Positions 1-8,524 of a DNA stretch of 64,000 nt are shown here, piece after piece. Under the pieces are notes generated by a model. The model saw only the letters and a list, made by a program, of their open reading frames with translations. It was not told where the DNA came from and did no database searches. The translations under genes were made by a program, and so were the position numbers. This DNA comes from Oceanospirillales bacterium (GTDB lineage Bacteria > Pseudomonadota > Gammaproteobacteria > Pseudomonadales > Balneatricaceae), in NCBI GenBank assembly GCA_018223185.1, contig JAAEYW010000015.1:1-64000 (forward strand). The letters run 5' to 3'. Position 1 is the first letter of the stretch. Each line of letters begins with the position of its first letter.

Positions 1-2
1 GG

Positions 3-98
3 CGTCGCGGCACGGTCGGCGGACAGGAAGATATGATTGAAGACCTGGCACTGACTATGTTTAAAGAAAAGCAGGCGAAAGAAAAGGGGTTAATCTGA
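3..98 (+). CDS. 4-hydroxy-2-oxovalerate aldolase, C-terminal 31 residues (cut by window edge)
   Basis: Only the C-terminus is visible. It contains the family signature [14 protein letters not shown] and ends KEKGLI. The enzyme splits 4-hydroxy-2-oxovalerate into pyruvate and acetaldehyde at the end of meta-cleavage pathways. A second complete copy lies at 9636-10667 on the other strand. The first 59 bases here match that copy at 58 positions, including silent sites, which implies recent duplication or gene conversion. The last 13 codons differ. The stop TGA overlaps the next ATG by one base, so the reductase is translationally coupled. Confidence 0.9.
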   Translation, partial: RRGTVGGQEDMIEDLALTMFKEKQAKEKGLI

Positions 99-1093
99 TG
101 GGTATTACAGTACAGATTGAACCGGTGGATAAATCATTCACGGCAGAGGAGTCTCAAACCGTACTTGAGGCTGCATTGAAAGCGGGTATTACGCTAAAAC
201 ATAGCTGCCGGAATGGACAGTGTGGCGAGTGCCGTGCGCCTATACTCTCCGGTGCGGTTAGCTATAAAAAAACCGAATCTATAAAGCTGGAGCAGAGTGA
301 TCTTGAGGGACGAACCGGGCTGATGTGTGTCGGGCATGCAATCTCTGATCTGGTGATTGAAGCGCCAGAGGTCACAGAGCTGGAAGGTATCAGTGTACAG
401 AAGTGTGCTGGCAGAACGATGGCTAAAGAGACTGTGTCTGATGATGTTGCGGTGCTTAAAATAGCGCCCGCACCTGGAGTTAACTTCGCTTTTAAGCCCG
501 GGCAGTATCTGGATCTGACAATCAAAGGCTACGCCACCCGCAGTTATTCAATGGCCAGTACTGATTCTGAGGGGCTTATTGAGCTGCACGTTCGTAAGAT
601 GCCCGGCGGCGCGGTTAGTCCGATTATTGTTGATGAGCTCAAACATAAAGCTATTGTCACTATTGAGGGCCCTTTCGGAACCTTTTATGTGAGGGATTCT
701 GATAGACCGATGGTGATGATTGCCAGCGGCACAGGCTTTGCACCGGTTAAATCGATGATGCAGGGTCTTATTGCCAGTGGGAATAGCCGCCCGGTGGCTC
801 TCTACTGGGGGGGACGCGCTAAACAAGACCTTTATATGGATAAGCTTTGTCAGCAGTGGGCTGAACAGAATAGCTGGTTTTCCTATACGCCGGTTTTATC
901 TGAAAACACCGATGCAGGCTGGGTCGGTCGAACTGGTTTTGTGCATCAGTCGGTAGTCGACGATCTGCCTGATCTCTCCGCTTATGAAGTCTATGTTTGT
1001 GGTGCACCTATCGTTGTCTCTTCTGCAAAACGTGATTGTATTGGGCTCTGTGGATTAAACCCGGATCACTTCTTTAGTGATGCCTTTGTTTGA
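98..1093 (+). CDS. 2Fe-2S ferredoxin / FAD / NAD(P)H oxidoreductase (oxygenase reductase component)
   Basis: This 331-residue electron-transfer protein has the layout of class IB oxygenase reductases (phenol hydroxylase P5, benzoate dioxygenase BenC type). A plant-type 2Fe-2S domain fills residues 1-90 with Cys37, Cys42, Cys45 and Cys77. An FAD domain carries the RSYSMAS motif near residue 148. An NAD-binding domain carries ASGTGFAPVKSM near residue 210. It would move electrons from NAD(P)H to a terminal oxygenase. No oxygenase is visible, so the partner probably lies upstream of the window with the rest of the aldolase operon. The start overlaps the upstream stop (TGATG). A CDP-deoxyhexose reductase role is possible by family but unlikely here. 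Confidence 0.85.
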   Translation: MGITVQIEPVDKSFTAEESQTVLEAALKAGITLKHSCRNGQCGECRAPILSGAVSYKKTESIKLEQSDLEGRTGLMCVGHAISDLVIEAPEVTELEGISVQKCAGRTMAKETVSDDVAVLKIAPAPGVNFAFKPGQYLDLTIKGYATRSYSMASTDSEGLIELHVRKMPGGAVSPIIVDELKHKAIVTIEGPFGTFYVRDSDRPMVMIASGTGFAPVKSMMQGLIASGNSRPVALYWGGRAKQDLYMDKLCQQWAEQNSWFSYTPVLSENTDAGWVGRTGFVHQSVVDDLPDLSAYEVYVCGAPIVVSSAKRDCIGLCGLNPDHFFSDAFV

Positions 1094-1109
1094 TACTGCT
1101 GACCTTTAA

Positions 1110-1223
1110 CATACAGTAATGAATTTTTTATACTATCGTTTGAATTAACATAATGCGCTGAATTATATGGATTATATTCAAGTAATTTTAATTATTCATA
1201 ATATAGACATACAGTAGTGTATT
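1110..1223. promoter_or_regulatory. Candidate TetR operator region upstream of TRAP system 1
   Basis: The 16-bp element CATACAGTAGTGTATT (1208-1223) is a near-palindrome of two half sites around four bases. A weaker copy, CATACAGTAATGAATT, lies at 1110-1125. The best match, CATACAGTTTTGTATG, sits upstream of the TetR gene at 5976-5991. The surrounding 180 bp are very AT-rich and should hold the promoter of the TRAP genes. Control by the TetR protein encoded at 5284-5886 is inferred from the shared motif. Confidence 0.5.
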
Positions 1224-1274
1224 GTGAAATACTTTTATTGTTCCATTAAATCATAATAAAACCGAGGAACTGCT

Positions 1275-2306
1275 ATGCTACTTAAGAAAACCCTGATCGG
1301 AGCTGCACTGGTCTGCGTATCACTGAGTTCTGCCACGATTGCTCAGGCAGGTGAAACGCTCACTCTACGTTACAACCAGTGGTTTCCACCGACTCATTGG
1401 TCACAGGTTGACGGCCTGCTGAAATTCTTTAAGCAGGTTGAAGAGGCAACGGATGGACGGGTGAAAATCCGGCCTTCAGCAAAACCACTGGCTCCACCTA
1501 CCCGAAATTATCAGGCTGTCATAAATGGAGTGGCTGATGTTGCCTGGGGGCCGCACGGTTATACTCCGGGTGCATTTCCATTGAGTGAAATGGTTGAATT
1601 CCCATTTGACAATCTTGATGCTGAGAAAAGCTCAAAAGCGTATTGGCGGACATTTAATAAATACTTTAAATCAAGCGGAATGCATGAGGATGTTGTCACG
1701 CTTGCTGTGCACGTAACCTCCGGCGGTAACCTTCATACTAAAGATAAAGCGATCGTGACGGCTGAAGATATGAAAGGGTTGAAAATCCGGGTTCAGACGC
1801 CAGTAGTATCCAGCGCACTTAAAAATATGGATGTTATCCCTATCTCCGGTTCTCTGGTAGAACTGCGCGAGTTTCTGTCCCGGGGCGTTATTGATGGTAC
1901 TGCGCTTTCAGATGAGTTGCTGACGGGTTTTAAAGTCGATAAGTACATCAATCATGTCACTCAGATTCCTGGAGGCCTCTATTCAAATTCAGCATTCATC
2001 ATCATGAATAAGGATAAATGGGGCCTGATCAGTAAAGCCGATCAGGTAGCTATTATGGACCTTGCTGGTGAGAAACTTTCGGCCAGGATGGGTAAGCTCT
2101 GGGATGAAAATGATGTGAAAGGCAGAGCTGCCCTTAAAGCCCGTCTGGGTGATGAATATCGTGTTGCGACTCCTGAGCTGATCTCTTCTTTAAAAACTGT
2201 GTTTGCTCCTGCCCGTGAAGGCTGGATCGGGGAGGCCGCAAAGAACGGTATAGATGGTCAGAAGGCGATCGAATACTACAAGTCTGAAATTCAAGCGATG
2301 AATTGA
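1275..2306 (+). CDS. TRAP transporter substrate-binding protein (DctP family), system 1
   Basis: This 343-residue periplasmic binding protein starts with a Sec signal peptide (KK, hydrophobic core, cleavage after AQA near residue 25). Family features include the aromatic N-terminal strand LRYNQWFPPTHW and the central arginine segment MKGLKIRVQTPV near residue 165, where the conserved Arg normally binds the substrate carboxylate. The ATG follows a GAGGA ribosome site. It is followed by the small and large membrane subunits. The substrate is unknown. Position next to an aromatic meta-cleavage gene suggests an aromatic or phenylpropanoid acid, which is inference. Confidence 0.9.
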   Translation: MLLKKTLIGAALVCVSLSSATIAQAGETLTLRYNQWFPPTHWSQVDGLLKFFKQVEEATDGRVKIRPSAKPLAPPTRNYQAVINGVADVAWGPHGYTPGAFPLSEMVEFPFDNLDAEKSSKAYWRTFNKYFKSSGMHEDVVTLAVHVTSGGNLHTKDKAIVTAEDMKGLKIRVQTPVVSSALKNMDVIPISGSLVELREFLSRGVIDGTALSDELLTGFKVDKYINHVTQIPGGLYSNSAFIIMNKDKWGLISKADQVAIMDLAGEKLSARMGKLWDENDVKGRAALKARLGDEYRVATPELISSLKTVFAPAREGWIGEAAKNGIDGQKAIEYYKSEIQAMN

Positions 2307-2313
2307 TAATTTT

Positions 2314-2405
2314 CCGCCTCCTTCGGGCCGCTTTGAGATAAAACTTATCAATATTCTGCGCAGGGCGCATTGATAAGCTCTTAGTCTGCTCTTAACGGGA
2401 GGCGG
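2314..2405. promoter_or_regulatory. Nested inverted repeats between TRAP binding-protein and membrane genes
   Basis: CTTATCAAT (2344-2352) pairs perfectly with ATTGATAAG (2369-2377), and an inner GCGC/GCGC stem lies between them. An outer pair, CCGCCTCC (2314-2321) with GGAGGCGG (2398-2405), encloses the whole spacer. There is no T-tract, so a simple terminator is unlikely. Such structures commonly stabilise the upstream mRNA so that the binding protein is made in excess over the membrane subunits. Confidence 0.6.
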
Positions 2406-2426
2406 TTTATACAAGAGTATGCCGTT

Positions 2427-2900
2427 ATGCCTTTATCCGTTCTCAAAGTTTTGGAAGTCGCTTGCTCGAAAATTGCCATTATTGCTGCATTGTTAATGGC
2501 ATTGGTGATCTTTGTAGATGTTGTCGGGCGCACACTTTTTGATAGTCCACTGGGCTTTTCATATGAGGTGGTTTCAATCTCATTAGCGATTATGTTTTAT
2601 TCCGGTTTGTATCATGTCCATAAAACAAAAGGGCATATTACGATAGACCTGATGGATAAGTTTTACGTAGGAACTTTTGGCAAAATTGTTTTCTGGTTTG
2701 TCTACCTGATTGAATGCGTATTTTATACCACCCTGGTAATTACACTGTTTATGCAGGTTGAAGAGTCTTACAAATTCGGTGATGTTTTCCTTTTTCTTGG
2801 TGTTATGAAATGGAAGGTGTTACTCGCGGTAAGTATATTTGCCCTGATTGCCTGGGTAAGTCTGTTTGTCTCTGCGCCTAAACGAAATTCTGGTTTCTAG
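2427..2900 (+). CDS. TRAP transporter small membrane subunit (DctQ family), system 1
   Basis: This 157-residue protein has four predicted membrane helices, the typical size and topology for DctQ. The motif FVDVVGRTLF in the first helix/loop and the charged HKTKGHITIDLMD loop near residue 65 are characteristic. It pairs with the DctM subunit encoded ten bases downstream to form the sodium-driven symporter. The ribosome site before ATG 2427 is weak, and an out-of-frame ATG lies eight bases upstream, so translation may depend on the structured spacer before it. Confidence 0.88.
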   Translation: MPLSVLKVLEVACSKIAIIAALLMALVIFVDVVGRTLFDSPLGFSYEVVSISLAIMFYSGLYHVHKTKGHITIDLMDKFYVGTFGKIVFWFVYLIECVFYTTLVITLFMQVEESYKFGDVFLFLGVMKWKVLLAVSIFALIAWVSLFVSAPKRNSGF

Positions 2901-2909
2901 GATCCTGCC

Positions 2910-4190
2910 ATGATTATTATGATCACATTTGCAGTGCTATTCGCGCTGTTGTTTTTACGCGTGCCTATTGCTGTTGCAACCGGATCTGTAGGTGTTTTGG
3001 GACTTGCTTACTATCAGGGCTGGGGGGCTGCATTAAGCCAGTTAGGCAGTATCGCTTCAGAAACTGTTATTTCCTATGAATTTGCGGTTATCCCGCTGTT
3101 TATTCTGATGGGTAACATTGTTGCAAAATCAGGGTTGGCAGAAGAGCTTTATGCCGCGACATATGCGCTTATAGGGCACATGCGTGGTGGTCTTGCTATT
3201 ACCACTATCGGAGCGTGTGGTGGTTTCAGTACTTTTTGTGGATCAAGTTTTGCGACAGCAGCCACTATGTCCAAAATTGCTTATCCATCGATGATTCGTT
3301 ATGGCTACAGTCAGGAGGTGGCTACGGGAGTTATCGCGGCAGGAGGAACCCTTGGTATCTTAATACCTCCGTCTATTGCGCTGGTTTTCTATGGGATTAT
3401 TACCGAAACAGATATCGGTCAGTTGTTTGTTGCAGGTGTTATTCCCGGTTTGATCGGCATTGTAATGTACTGCCTTGCGATCATCGTTATCTCATATCTG
3501 AAACCAGGAAGCTGCCCTTCCGGTGAAAAAGCGACATTCAAAGAGCGATTTGCCGCGATACGTCAATTGTGGGCGTTTACCATGCTGGTTTCGATTGTTC
3601 TGGGGGGAATCTACTTCGGTTTTTTCTCGCCGACCGAGTCAGCCGCTGTGGGCGTTGTCGGGGCGATTTTCCTGACATTTCTGCGTGGCAGATTTGATTT
3701 GAAGCGTATGCGCGATGCTCTGGAGGATAGTGCTGTTACCTCTGTTTCGCTTATTGCTATTCTGATCGGTTCGCTGATATTCGCTAATCTGGTTAACGTG
3801 TCTAATTTTCCATATGACGTGGTGGACTGGATTGACAGTCTGGGTCTGGGGTTGCTAGGGGTGTTATTTGTCATTATTGCGATATATCTACTGTTAGGCG
3901 CTGTGCTTGAATCAATTTCTATGTTGTTGCTGACCGTCCCGGTTTTTTATCCGATTGTTTCGAGTATGGGAATGGACCTGATCTGGTTTGGCATCGTTGT
4001 TGTTGTTGCAACAGAGATCAGTCTGATAAGTCCTCCGGTTGGTTTGAATTGTTTTGTACTGAAGTCGGTGCTGCCCAATGTCGAGCTGAAAACTATTTTT
4101 AAAGGGGTTATGCCTTTTGTGGTTGCAGACCTGTTCCGCTTAGCTCTGATTGTTCTGGTGCCATCAATATCTTTGATACTGGTCCAGTAA
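2910..4190 (+). CDS. TRAP transporter large membrane subunit (DctM family), system 1
   Basis: This 426-residue integral membrane protein has about twelve hydrophobic segments. Conserved DctM motifs include AVIPLFILMGNIV (near residue 57), GACGGFSTFCGSS (near 102), AAGGTLGILIPPSI (near 144) and EISLISPPVGLN (near 366). It forms the ion-coupled translocation pathway and acts with DctQ and the binding protein. It is closely similar in these motifs to the system 2 permease at 6646-7974. It ends the three-gene transport operon. No terminator hairpin with a T-tract is evident directly after the stop. Confidence 0.93.
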   Translation: MIIMITFAVLFALLFLRVPIAVATGSVGVLGLAYYQGWGAALSQLGSIASETVISYEFAVIPLFILMGNIVAKSGLAEELYAATYALIGHMRGGLAITTIGACGGFSTFCGSSFATAATMSKIAYPSMIRYGYSQEVATGVIAAGGTLGILIPPSIALVFYGIITETDIGQLFVAGVIPGLIGIVMYCLAIIVISYLKPGSCPSGEKATFKERFAAIRQLWAFTMLVSIVLGGIYFGFFSPTESAAVGVVGAIFLTFLRGRFDLKRMRDALEDSAVTSVSLIAILIGSLIFANLVNVSNFPYDVVDWIDSLGLGLLGVLFVIIAIYLLLGAVLESISMLLLTVPVFYPIVSSMGMDLIWFGIVVVVATEISLISPPVGLNCFVLKSVLPNVELKTIFKGVMPFVVADLFRLALIVLVPSISLILVQ

Positions 4191-4305
4191 ACCGGTGAGG
4201 GGGGGCCTTATATTCTGTGGATGTTTAGTGATGTATATCCGCAGGTTGTATTAAGTCATACGCCCAATATAACGCTTAAAAAAATAATAAAATCTGGAGG
4301 TAAGC

Positions 4306-5247
4306 ATGGCTGTAGTAAACGCCTTAACTTGCAATACCTTTTTGAAACAGGATGCCCTGTTTGCGCTGGAAGCAGCGGGTCAAAAAAAGCAGATGAGTTG
4401 CACGTCTGCTTTTTTACCTGCACCGCGAAACATAGTGACAAAGTCCTTAGGAAAAATTCAGGTTTGCGTTGATGTCTATGATCAGCCTTTTGATATATCT
4501 AAATCTGATAGTCCGGAATGTTTTCAGCTGATCATTGTTAAACAGGGCGGCGTTCGCCTTTGGTCACAAGGGGGCTGGTTATCCCTCGGCCGCGGTGATG
4601 TCTGCCTGATTAACACGGCGGAAACTATAAAAGCTATAGTGAAGCCTGATAGCCGGGTTGCTACGATCAGAATGCCCGTTGAAACGCTGGAAGAGGATGC
4701 TGTGCAACTGGGATATCATCTGCGGTTATCGGGACTGGTGTTTAAGCGGGCTATTTTTAAACTAGAGCAGTTGGGAGTATTGAAGCATCAGATATTCTCA
4801 CTGTTGGATGCTGAGCCGGGCCAGACGCCTGAAGAGTTAAAGGTTCAGTATCGTCGTTTTTTTTCATGTCTGCTGTTACAGCGGTTCGAGAATAACTGTA
4901 ATCAGTTTTATAAAATAACCTCCAGTGAAAATACAAAGATAGAGAAAATTCGTCGCTGGGTTATCTCTGAGCCGCGCAGGGAGTATAAACCTTTAGATAT
5001 TGCTGCTTATATTAACGTTAGTGAACGATCACTATATCATCTATTTAAAAAGGAATTCGGGCTAAGCCCCAGAGTCTATATCTGTCAGATAAAACTTGAA
5101 TTTATATACAGAGAGTTAATGGACCTGAATAATGCCAAAAATATTACACAGGTCGCTTTGGAATATGGATTTAATAATCTTGGGCGGTTCTCAAAGGTGT
5201 ACCGGGATTATTTTGGTGAGTCACCTTCGGAAACGTGCAGGCGATAA
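4306..5247 (+). CDS. AraC/XylS-family transcriptional regulator
   Basis: This 313-residue protein starts with an ATG behind a strong GGAGG site. The N-terminal half resembles the cupin-like AraC-binding domain common in regulators of aromatic catabolism (XylS, PobR and FeaR types). The C-terminal 100 residues hold two helix-turn-helix motifs: ISERSLYHLFKKEFG-like sequence near residue 245 and VALEYGFNNLGRFSKVYRDYFGESPSE near 283. It probably activates the TRAP genes upstream or the aldolase/reductase operon in response to an aromatic effector. That role rests on position only. Confidence 0.88.
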   Translation: MAVVNALTCNTFLKQDALFALEAAGQKKQMSCTSAFLPAPRNIVTKSLGKIQVCVDVYDQPFDISKSDSPECFQLIIVKQGGVRLWSQGGWLSLGRGDVCLINTAETIKAIVKPDSRVATIRMPVETLEEDAVQLGYHLRLSGLVFKRAIFKLEQLGVLKHQIFSLLDAEPGQTPEELKVQYRRFFSCLLLQRFENNCNQFYKITSSENTKIEKIRRWVISEPRREYKPLDIAAYINVSERSLYHLFKKEFGLSPRVYICQIKLEFIYRELMDLNNAKNITQVALEYGFNNLGRFSKVYRDYFGESPSETCRR

Positions 5248-5274
5248 CAGACAGAACACTACTGTTCTGTCTGT
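5247..5274. terminator. Bidirectional hairpin between convergent AraC and TetR genes
   Basis: ACAGACAGAACA and TGTTCTGTCTGT form a perfect 12-bp stem with loop CTAC. It begins on the last base of the AraC stop codon and lies ten bases from the end of the TetR gene. No long T-tract follows on either strand, so termination strength is uncertain. Confidence 0.6.
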
Positions 5275-5283
5275 GGATAACAT

Positions 5284-5886
5284 TTAAATCGGTTGGTTTT
5301 TTCGCTTAGGGCACTTCATCAAAGGGCAGTTGTCGGATAGAAATTCAGCCAGACGCCTGGACATTTCGCGACGCTCTTCAAAGTTGTTATCAAAGTGTAT
5401 CAATGACATCGCAACAATATATGAGTAGACGAGGTTTGCGAGATCCTCAGCCTGGTCGGGTTGATGGCCTAAGTCCTTAAAAATACTTCTGATAAAGGAA
5501 AGGCGATACTTGTCTACCTCTTCTACCGCAGAGCGTGCCAGTTTGTCACGGCGAGCCCAGGCCCGGATAGATATCTCAATGGATGCACCATCAAAGGACC
5601 TTTTTCCCGTAATCGGCAGATTCATCAGGGTGGTTATCTGTTCAACCGGGTCGTTACTGCTACTTTGAATACGTTCAATAACCGATTCAGTTGCCCGTAA
5701 GCGCCATTTATCAAGTATAGAAACTAACAGATCATCCCTGCTGGTAAAGTGATGATAAAAACTACCGCGGGTTATCTTTAGTTGTTTTGCAAGTTTATCA
5801 ACACGGACCTGATCAATACCACTGGTAGCAAGTACTTGTGTTGCAGCGTTTATCCATTCTTCACGAGATAGTTTCTGAGTGGTCAT
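5284..5886 (-). CDS. TetR/AcrR-family transcriptional regulator
   Basis: This 200-residue repressor-type protein has the canonical N-terminal helix-turn-helix: TQVLATSGIDQVRVDKLA followed by LKITRGSFYHHFTSRDDLL (residues 16-55). The C-terminal ligand-binding half is divergent, as usual. A palindrome CATACAGTTTTGTATG lies about 90 bp upstream of its start and recurs in front of TRAP system 1, so autoregulation and control of that transporter are plausible. The C-terminal tail contains two cysteines and a basic stretch (CPLMKCPKRKNQ). The effector is unknown. Confidence 0.88.
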   Translation of the reverse strand: MTTQKLSREEWINAATQVLATSGIDQVRVDKLAKQLKITRGSFYHHFTSRDDLLVSILDKWRLRATESVIERIQSSSNDPVEQITTLMNLPITGKRSFDGASIEISIRAWARRDKLARSAVEEVDKYRLSFIRSIFKDLGHQPDQAEDLANLVYSYIVAMSLIHFDNNFEERREMSRRLAEFLSDNCPLMKCPKRKNQPI

Positions 5887-5975
5887 CTTTATTTGTAGCA
5901 GCTCACATTGCAGAAGAAAGTGTTAGGTAAAGTAGCAAGAGTGGTTTTTTCGGTCAACTTATTCCGCAAACATAT

Positions 5976-5991
5976 CATACAGTTTTGTATG
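5976..5991. promoter_or_regulatory. Palindromic candidate operator of the TetR gene
   Basis: CATACAGTTTTGTATG is a perfect inverted repeat (CATACA / TGTATG around GTTT) in the 256-bp spacer between the TetR gene and the downstream end of the universal stress gene. A near copy occurs at 1208-1223. The rest of this spacer shows no other convincing feature. Confidence 0.5.
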
Positions 5992-6142
5992 TTTTTTTTC
6001 ATGCCTCCCGCCGGGATAAGACAGATTGGACAAAATAAGCAGGGGAATGATAACAGGTTAATCAATAAAGAGTATCTTTTGCTTTTAAGCGGATGTAAAA
6101 AGATACCCTTTAAGAGGAATGATTTGATAGTTTAATGCAGAT

Positions 6143-6625
6143 TCACAAAGGCACGATCAGTACCGGACGTTTTGAATGGTGAATCACCTTATTGGCGGTC
6201 GATCCCAGAAAAAACTGGCCGACAGCGCTGTGAGTTCTGCACCCCATTACAATGACATCAGCATCAATTTCGTCTGCGACACTGAGGATTGTTTTCCAGG
6301 GCAGACCCTCCTCTACTCGGGCTGTGACCTGACCTTTTGACAACTGCTCATTCTCTTCCAGCTCTGATGCATAGAACAGTTCCAGTCGTTGATGCATTTT
6401 CTGCCTGAGGTTGGCAATACTCTGATCATGCAGCTCGTTGAGATCATGATCGTTCATGATTGTTCTGACCATGTTCTGGGCGCTGGCGCTCAGCGGTTCA
6501 ATAACATGCAGATAGGTGATCTCTGAATGGTAATGACCGCACAGACTGACGGCTGAGCGAAACGCCGGACGTGAACCTTTTTCAATGTCCGACGCATAAA
6601 GAATTTTTTTCACCTGGGGTAACAT
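6143..6625 (-). CDS. Universal stress protein (UspA family), TRAP-associated (TeaD-like)
   Basis: This 160-residue cytoplasmic protein begins MLPQVKKILYASD and contains the UspA fold. The C-terminal ATP-binding signature is GCRTHSAVGQFFLGSTANKVIHHSKRPVLIV, matching G-2x-G-9x-G(S/T). The start at 6625 was chosen for its AGGAGAG ribosome site; the open frame extends further upstream into the permease gene. It is the last gene of a TRAP operon. The same arrangement is known for TeaD, which binds ATP and modulates the TeaABC ectoine transporter in Halomonas. A regulatory role on TRAP system 2 is inferred from that precedent. Confidence 0.85.
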   Translation of the reverse strand: MLPQVKKILYASDIEKGSRPAFRSAVSLCGHYHSEITYLHVIEPLSASAQNMVRTIMNDHDLNELHDQSIANLRQKMHQRLELFYASELEENEQLSKGQVTARVEEGLPWKTILSVADEIDADVIVMGCRTHSAVGQFFLGSTANKVIHHSKRPVLIVPL

Positions 6626-6645
6626 CGGTCTCTCCTGTGTTCGGA

Positions 6646-7974
6646 CTAACGATAGAGTAGCTGTGGCAGAATCAGTGAAATGGGTGCAATCAGTGTAATC
6701 AGCAGCAGCCGGACAATATCTGCACACCAGAACGGCGTGACACCTTTAAAGATGGTGCTGGCTTTGACATCCCTGAGTACGGCACTGAGTACGAAGACAT
6801 TCATTCCCACCGGGGGCGTGATCAGACTGATCTCGGTGACAACCACTACCACAATGCCGAACCAGACAAGGTCAAATCCGAGGCTCTGTACCAGAGGAAA
6901 GAAGATCGGTACGGTCAGTAGCATCATTGATAAACTTTCGAATACCATACCCAGCACAATATAGATCGCCAGAATCAGAAATATCACCGTCATCGGGGAT
7001 ACATCGACGCTTTGTACCAGCACCAGCAGATCGCCCGGTAATCCTGCCCGGTTGATAAAGTTTGAGAAGATCAGCGCACCAATCAGCACCCCGAACAGCA
7101 TTGCTGAAGTGCGTGCGGTATCGGTCAGGATATCAAACAGGCTGGCAAGAGTCAGAGAGCGACGGTATAGCGCGATGATAAAAGCGCCTCCGGCTCCGAT
7201 GCCTGCCGCTTCAGTCGGGGTAAATACACCCAGATAGATGCCGCCCATCACAACAGTGAACAGGATCAGTACGCCCCATACGCCTTGCAGTGCCTGAAGA
7301 CGTTCCGGCCAGCTAAGCCGTTCGCCACAGGGGCCGTCTTCCGGGTTACGCCACACAGCGAAACGTACCGCGCAAAGATAGAGCAGAATACCGATAAATC
7401 CGGGAATGAAACCGGCAGCAAACAGTTCCCGAATACTGGTTTCAGTGAGCAGACCATAGATAACAAGAATAACGCTGGGAGGGATCAGTATGCCCAGGGT
7501 GCCGCCAGCAGCAATTGACGCGGTTGCAAGTGAGTCGGCATAGCCATATTTACGCATGGGTGGCATGGCTACTTTTGCCATGGTCGCTGAGGTGGCCAGA
7601 CTGGAGCCGCAGATGGCCGAAAATCCACCACAGGCAACCACCGTCGCCATCGATAGCCCCCCCTGCATATGACCTAAAAACGCATTTGATGCGCGGTATA
7701 ACTGATGGGACAGTCCAGACTTTGTGACCAGATTTCCCATCAGAATGAACAGCGGAATGACAGATAGACTGTATTCCTGTGACGTATCTATAACCCGCTT
7801 GGCAGCCATGGAAAGGGCTCCGTTCCAGCGGAAGTCTGCAAATGTATCGAAATTCAGCCCCTGCAGATAGGCAAAACCAAAGAAGCCAACGGTAGCCATA
7901 GAAAAGGCGATCGGAATCCGGGCGATAACAATCAGAATTAGCAGAATTGCAAAGCCTGTCAGGGCAACAGTCAT
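6646..7974 (-). CDS. TRAP transporter large membrane subunit (DctM family), system 2
   Basis: This 442-residue membrane protein has about twelve helices and the DctM signature segments SVIPLFILMGNLV, ACGGFSAICGSS, AAGGTLGILIPPSV and EISLITPPVGMN. These segments are nearly the same as in system 1. It works with the DctQ protein encoded 30 bases upstream and the binding protein at 8525-9550. All three lie downstream of mhpD, mhpF and mhpE on the same strand, so the likely cargo is the aromatic acid degraded by the mhp enzymes. This would replace the MFS permease MhpT of Escherichia coli. Confidence 0.93.
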   Translation of the reverse strand: MTVALTGFAILLILIVIARIPIAFSMATVGFFGFAYLQGLNFDTFADFRWNGALSMAAKRVIDTSQEYSLSVIPLFILMGNLVTKSGLSHQLYRASNAFLGHMQGGLSMATVVACGGFSAICGSSLATSATMAKVAMPPMRKYGYADSLATASIAAGGTLGILIPPSVILVIYGLLTETSIRELFAAGFIPGFIGILLYLCAVRFAVWRNPEDGPCGERLSWPERLQALQGVWGVLILFTVVMGGIYLGVFTPTEAAGIGAGGAFIIALYRRSLTLASLFDILTDTARTSAMLFGVLIGALIFSNFINRAGLPGDLLVLVQSVDVSPMTVIFLILAIYIVLGMVFESLSMMLLTVPIFFPLVQSLGFDLVWFGIVVVVVTEISLITPPVGMNVFVLSAVLRDVKASTIFKGVTPFWCADIVRLLLITLIAPISLILPQLLYR

Positions 7975-8004
7975 GATATATATACCTGTTTCAGATCTTG
8001 TGGA

Positions 8005-8520
8005 TTATTCACGGGAAAGAAATAGCAACCGGTATACACCGTAGGTAATCATGCCCGCTGCTGTAATCCAGCTCATATAGGCAATATATTCAACGATTAA
8101 GCCTACAGGTAACTGGAGAAACTCGGTTACCTCATCTCGCCTGAACGAGCGTTGAGCAAGAAAGAAAATCTGTGTAGCGATAAAGTATAGCGACGACGCG
8201 ATAAGAAATGCCGAGAGCAGCCCCAGCAGCTTAATTATTGTGCCGCCCAGCATACGGTCAAGAATATCGACGACAACATGCCCCCCTCGCCAGGTAATAA
8301 TGGGCATCTCTGCAAATATCAGAATCGCCAGACCAATCTCGGTCAGTTCAGTCGTGCCATCGATTGAGTTGGCGAGAAAGTAGCGGCCAAATACATCCGA
8401 GCAGGTCAGCAGCATCAGTAAAAACAGTGTTATTGCAGCGATCATTTCAAGGACAAAGGCCAGCCATTTAACCGGCCCCTGTTCCTCATAATGCGCTGAT
8501 ATCCAGGCGCAAAAAGACAT
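8005..8520 (-). CDS. TRAP transporter small membrane subunit (DctQ family), system 2
   Basis: This 171-residue protein begins MSFCAWISAHYEEQGPVKW and has four predicted membrane helices. The loops CSDVFGRYFL and TWRGGHVVVDILDRML are typical of DctQ. The start at 8520 was chosen because it sits four bases after the binding-protein stop with a purine-rich AAGAGTAAG site. An upstream extension of the frame would overlap the binding-protein gene. It pairs with the DctM subunit downstream. Confidence 0.87.
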   Translation of the reverse strand: MSFCAWISAHYEEQGPVKWLAFVLEMIAAITLFLLMLLTCSDVFGRYFLANSIDGTTELTEIGLAILIFAEMPIITWRGGHVVVDILDRMLGGTIIKLLGLLSAFLIASSLYFIATQIFFLAQRSFRRDEVTEFLQLPVGLIVEYIAYMSWITAAGMITYGVYRLLFLSRE

Positions 8521-8524
8521 AGTC

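Noticed and set aside
4221..4472. Plus-strand frame overlapping the start of the first AraC gene
   Set aside because: It overlaps the AraC coding region in a different frame, lacks a ribosome site and shows no protein-like features.
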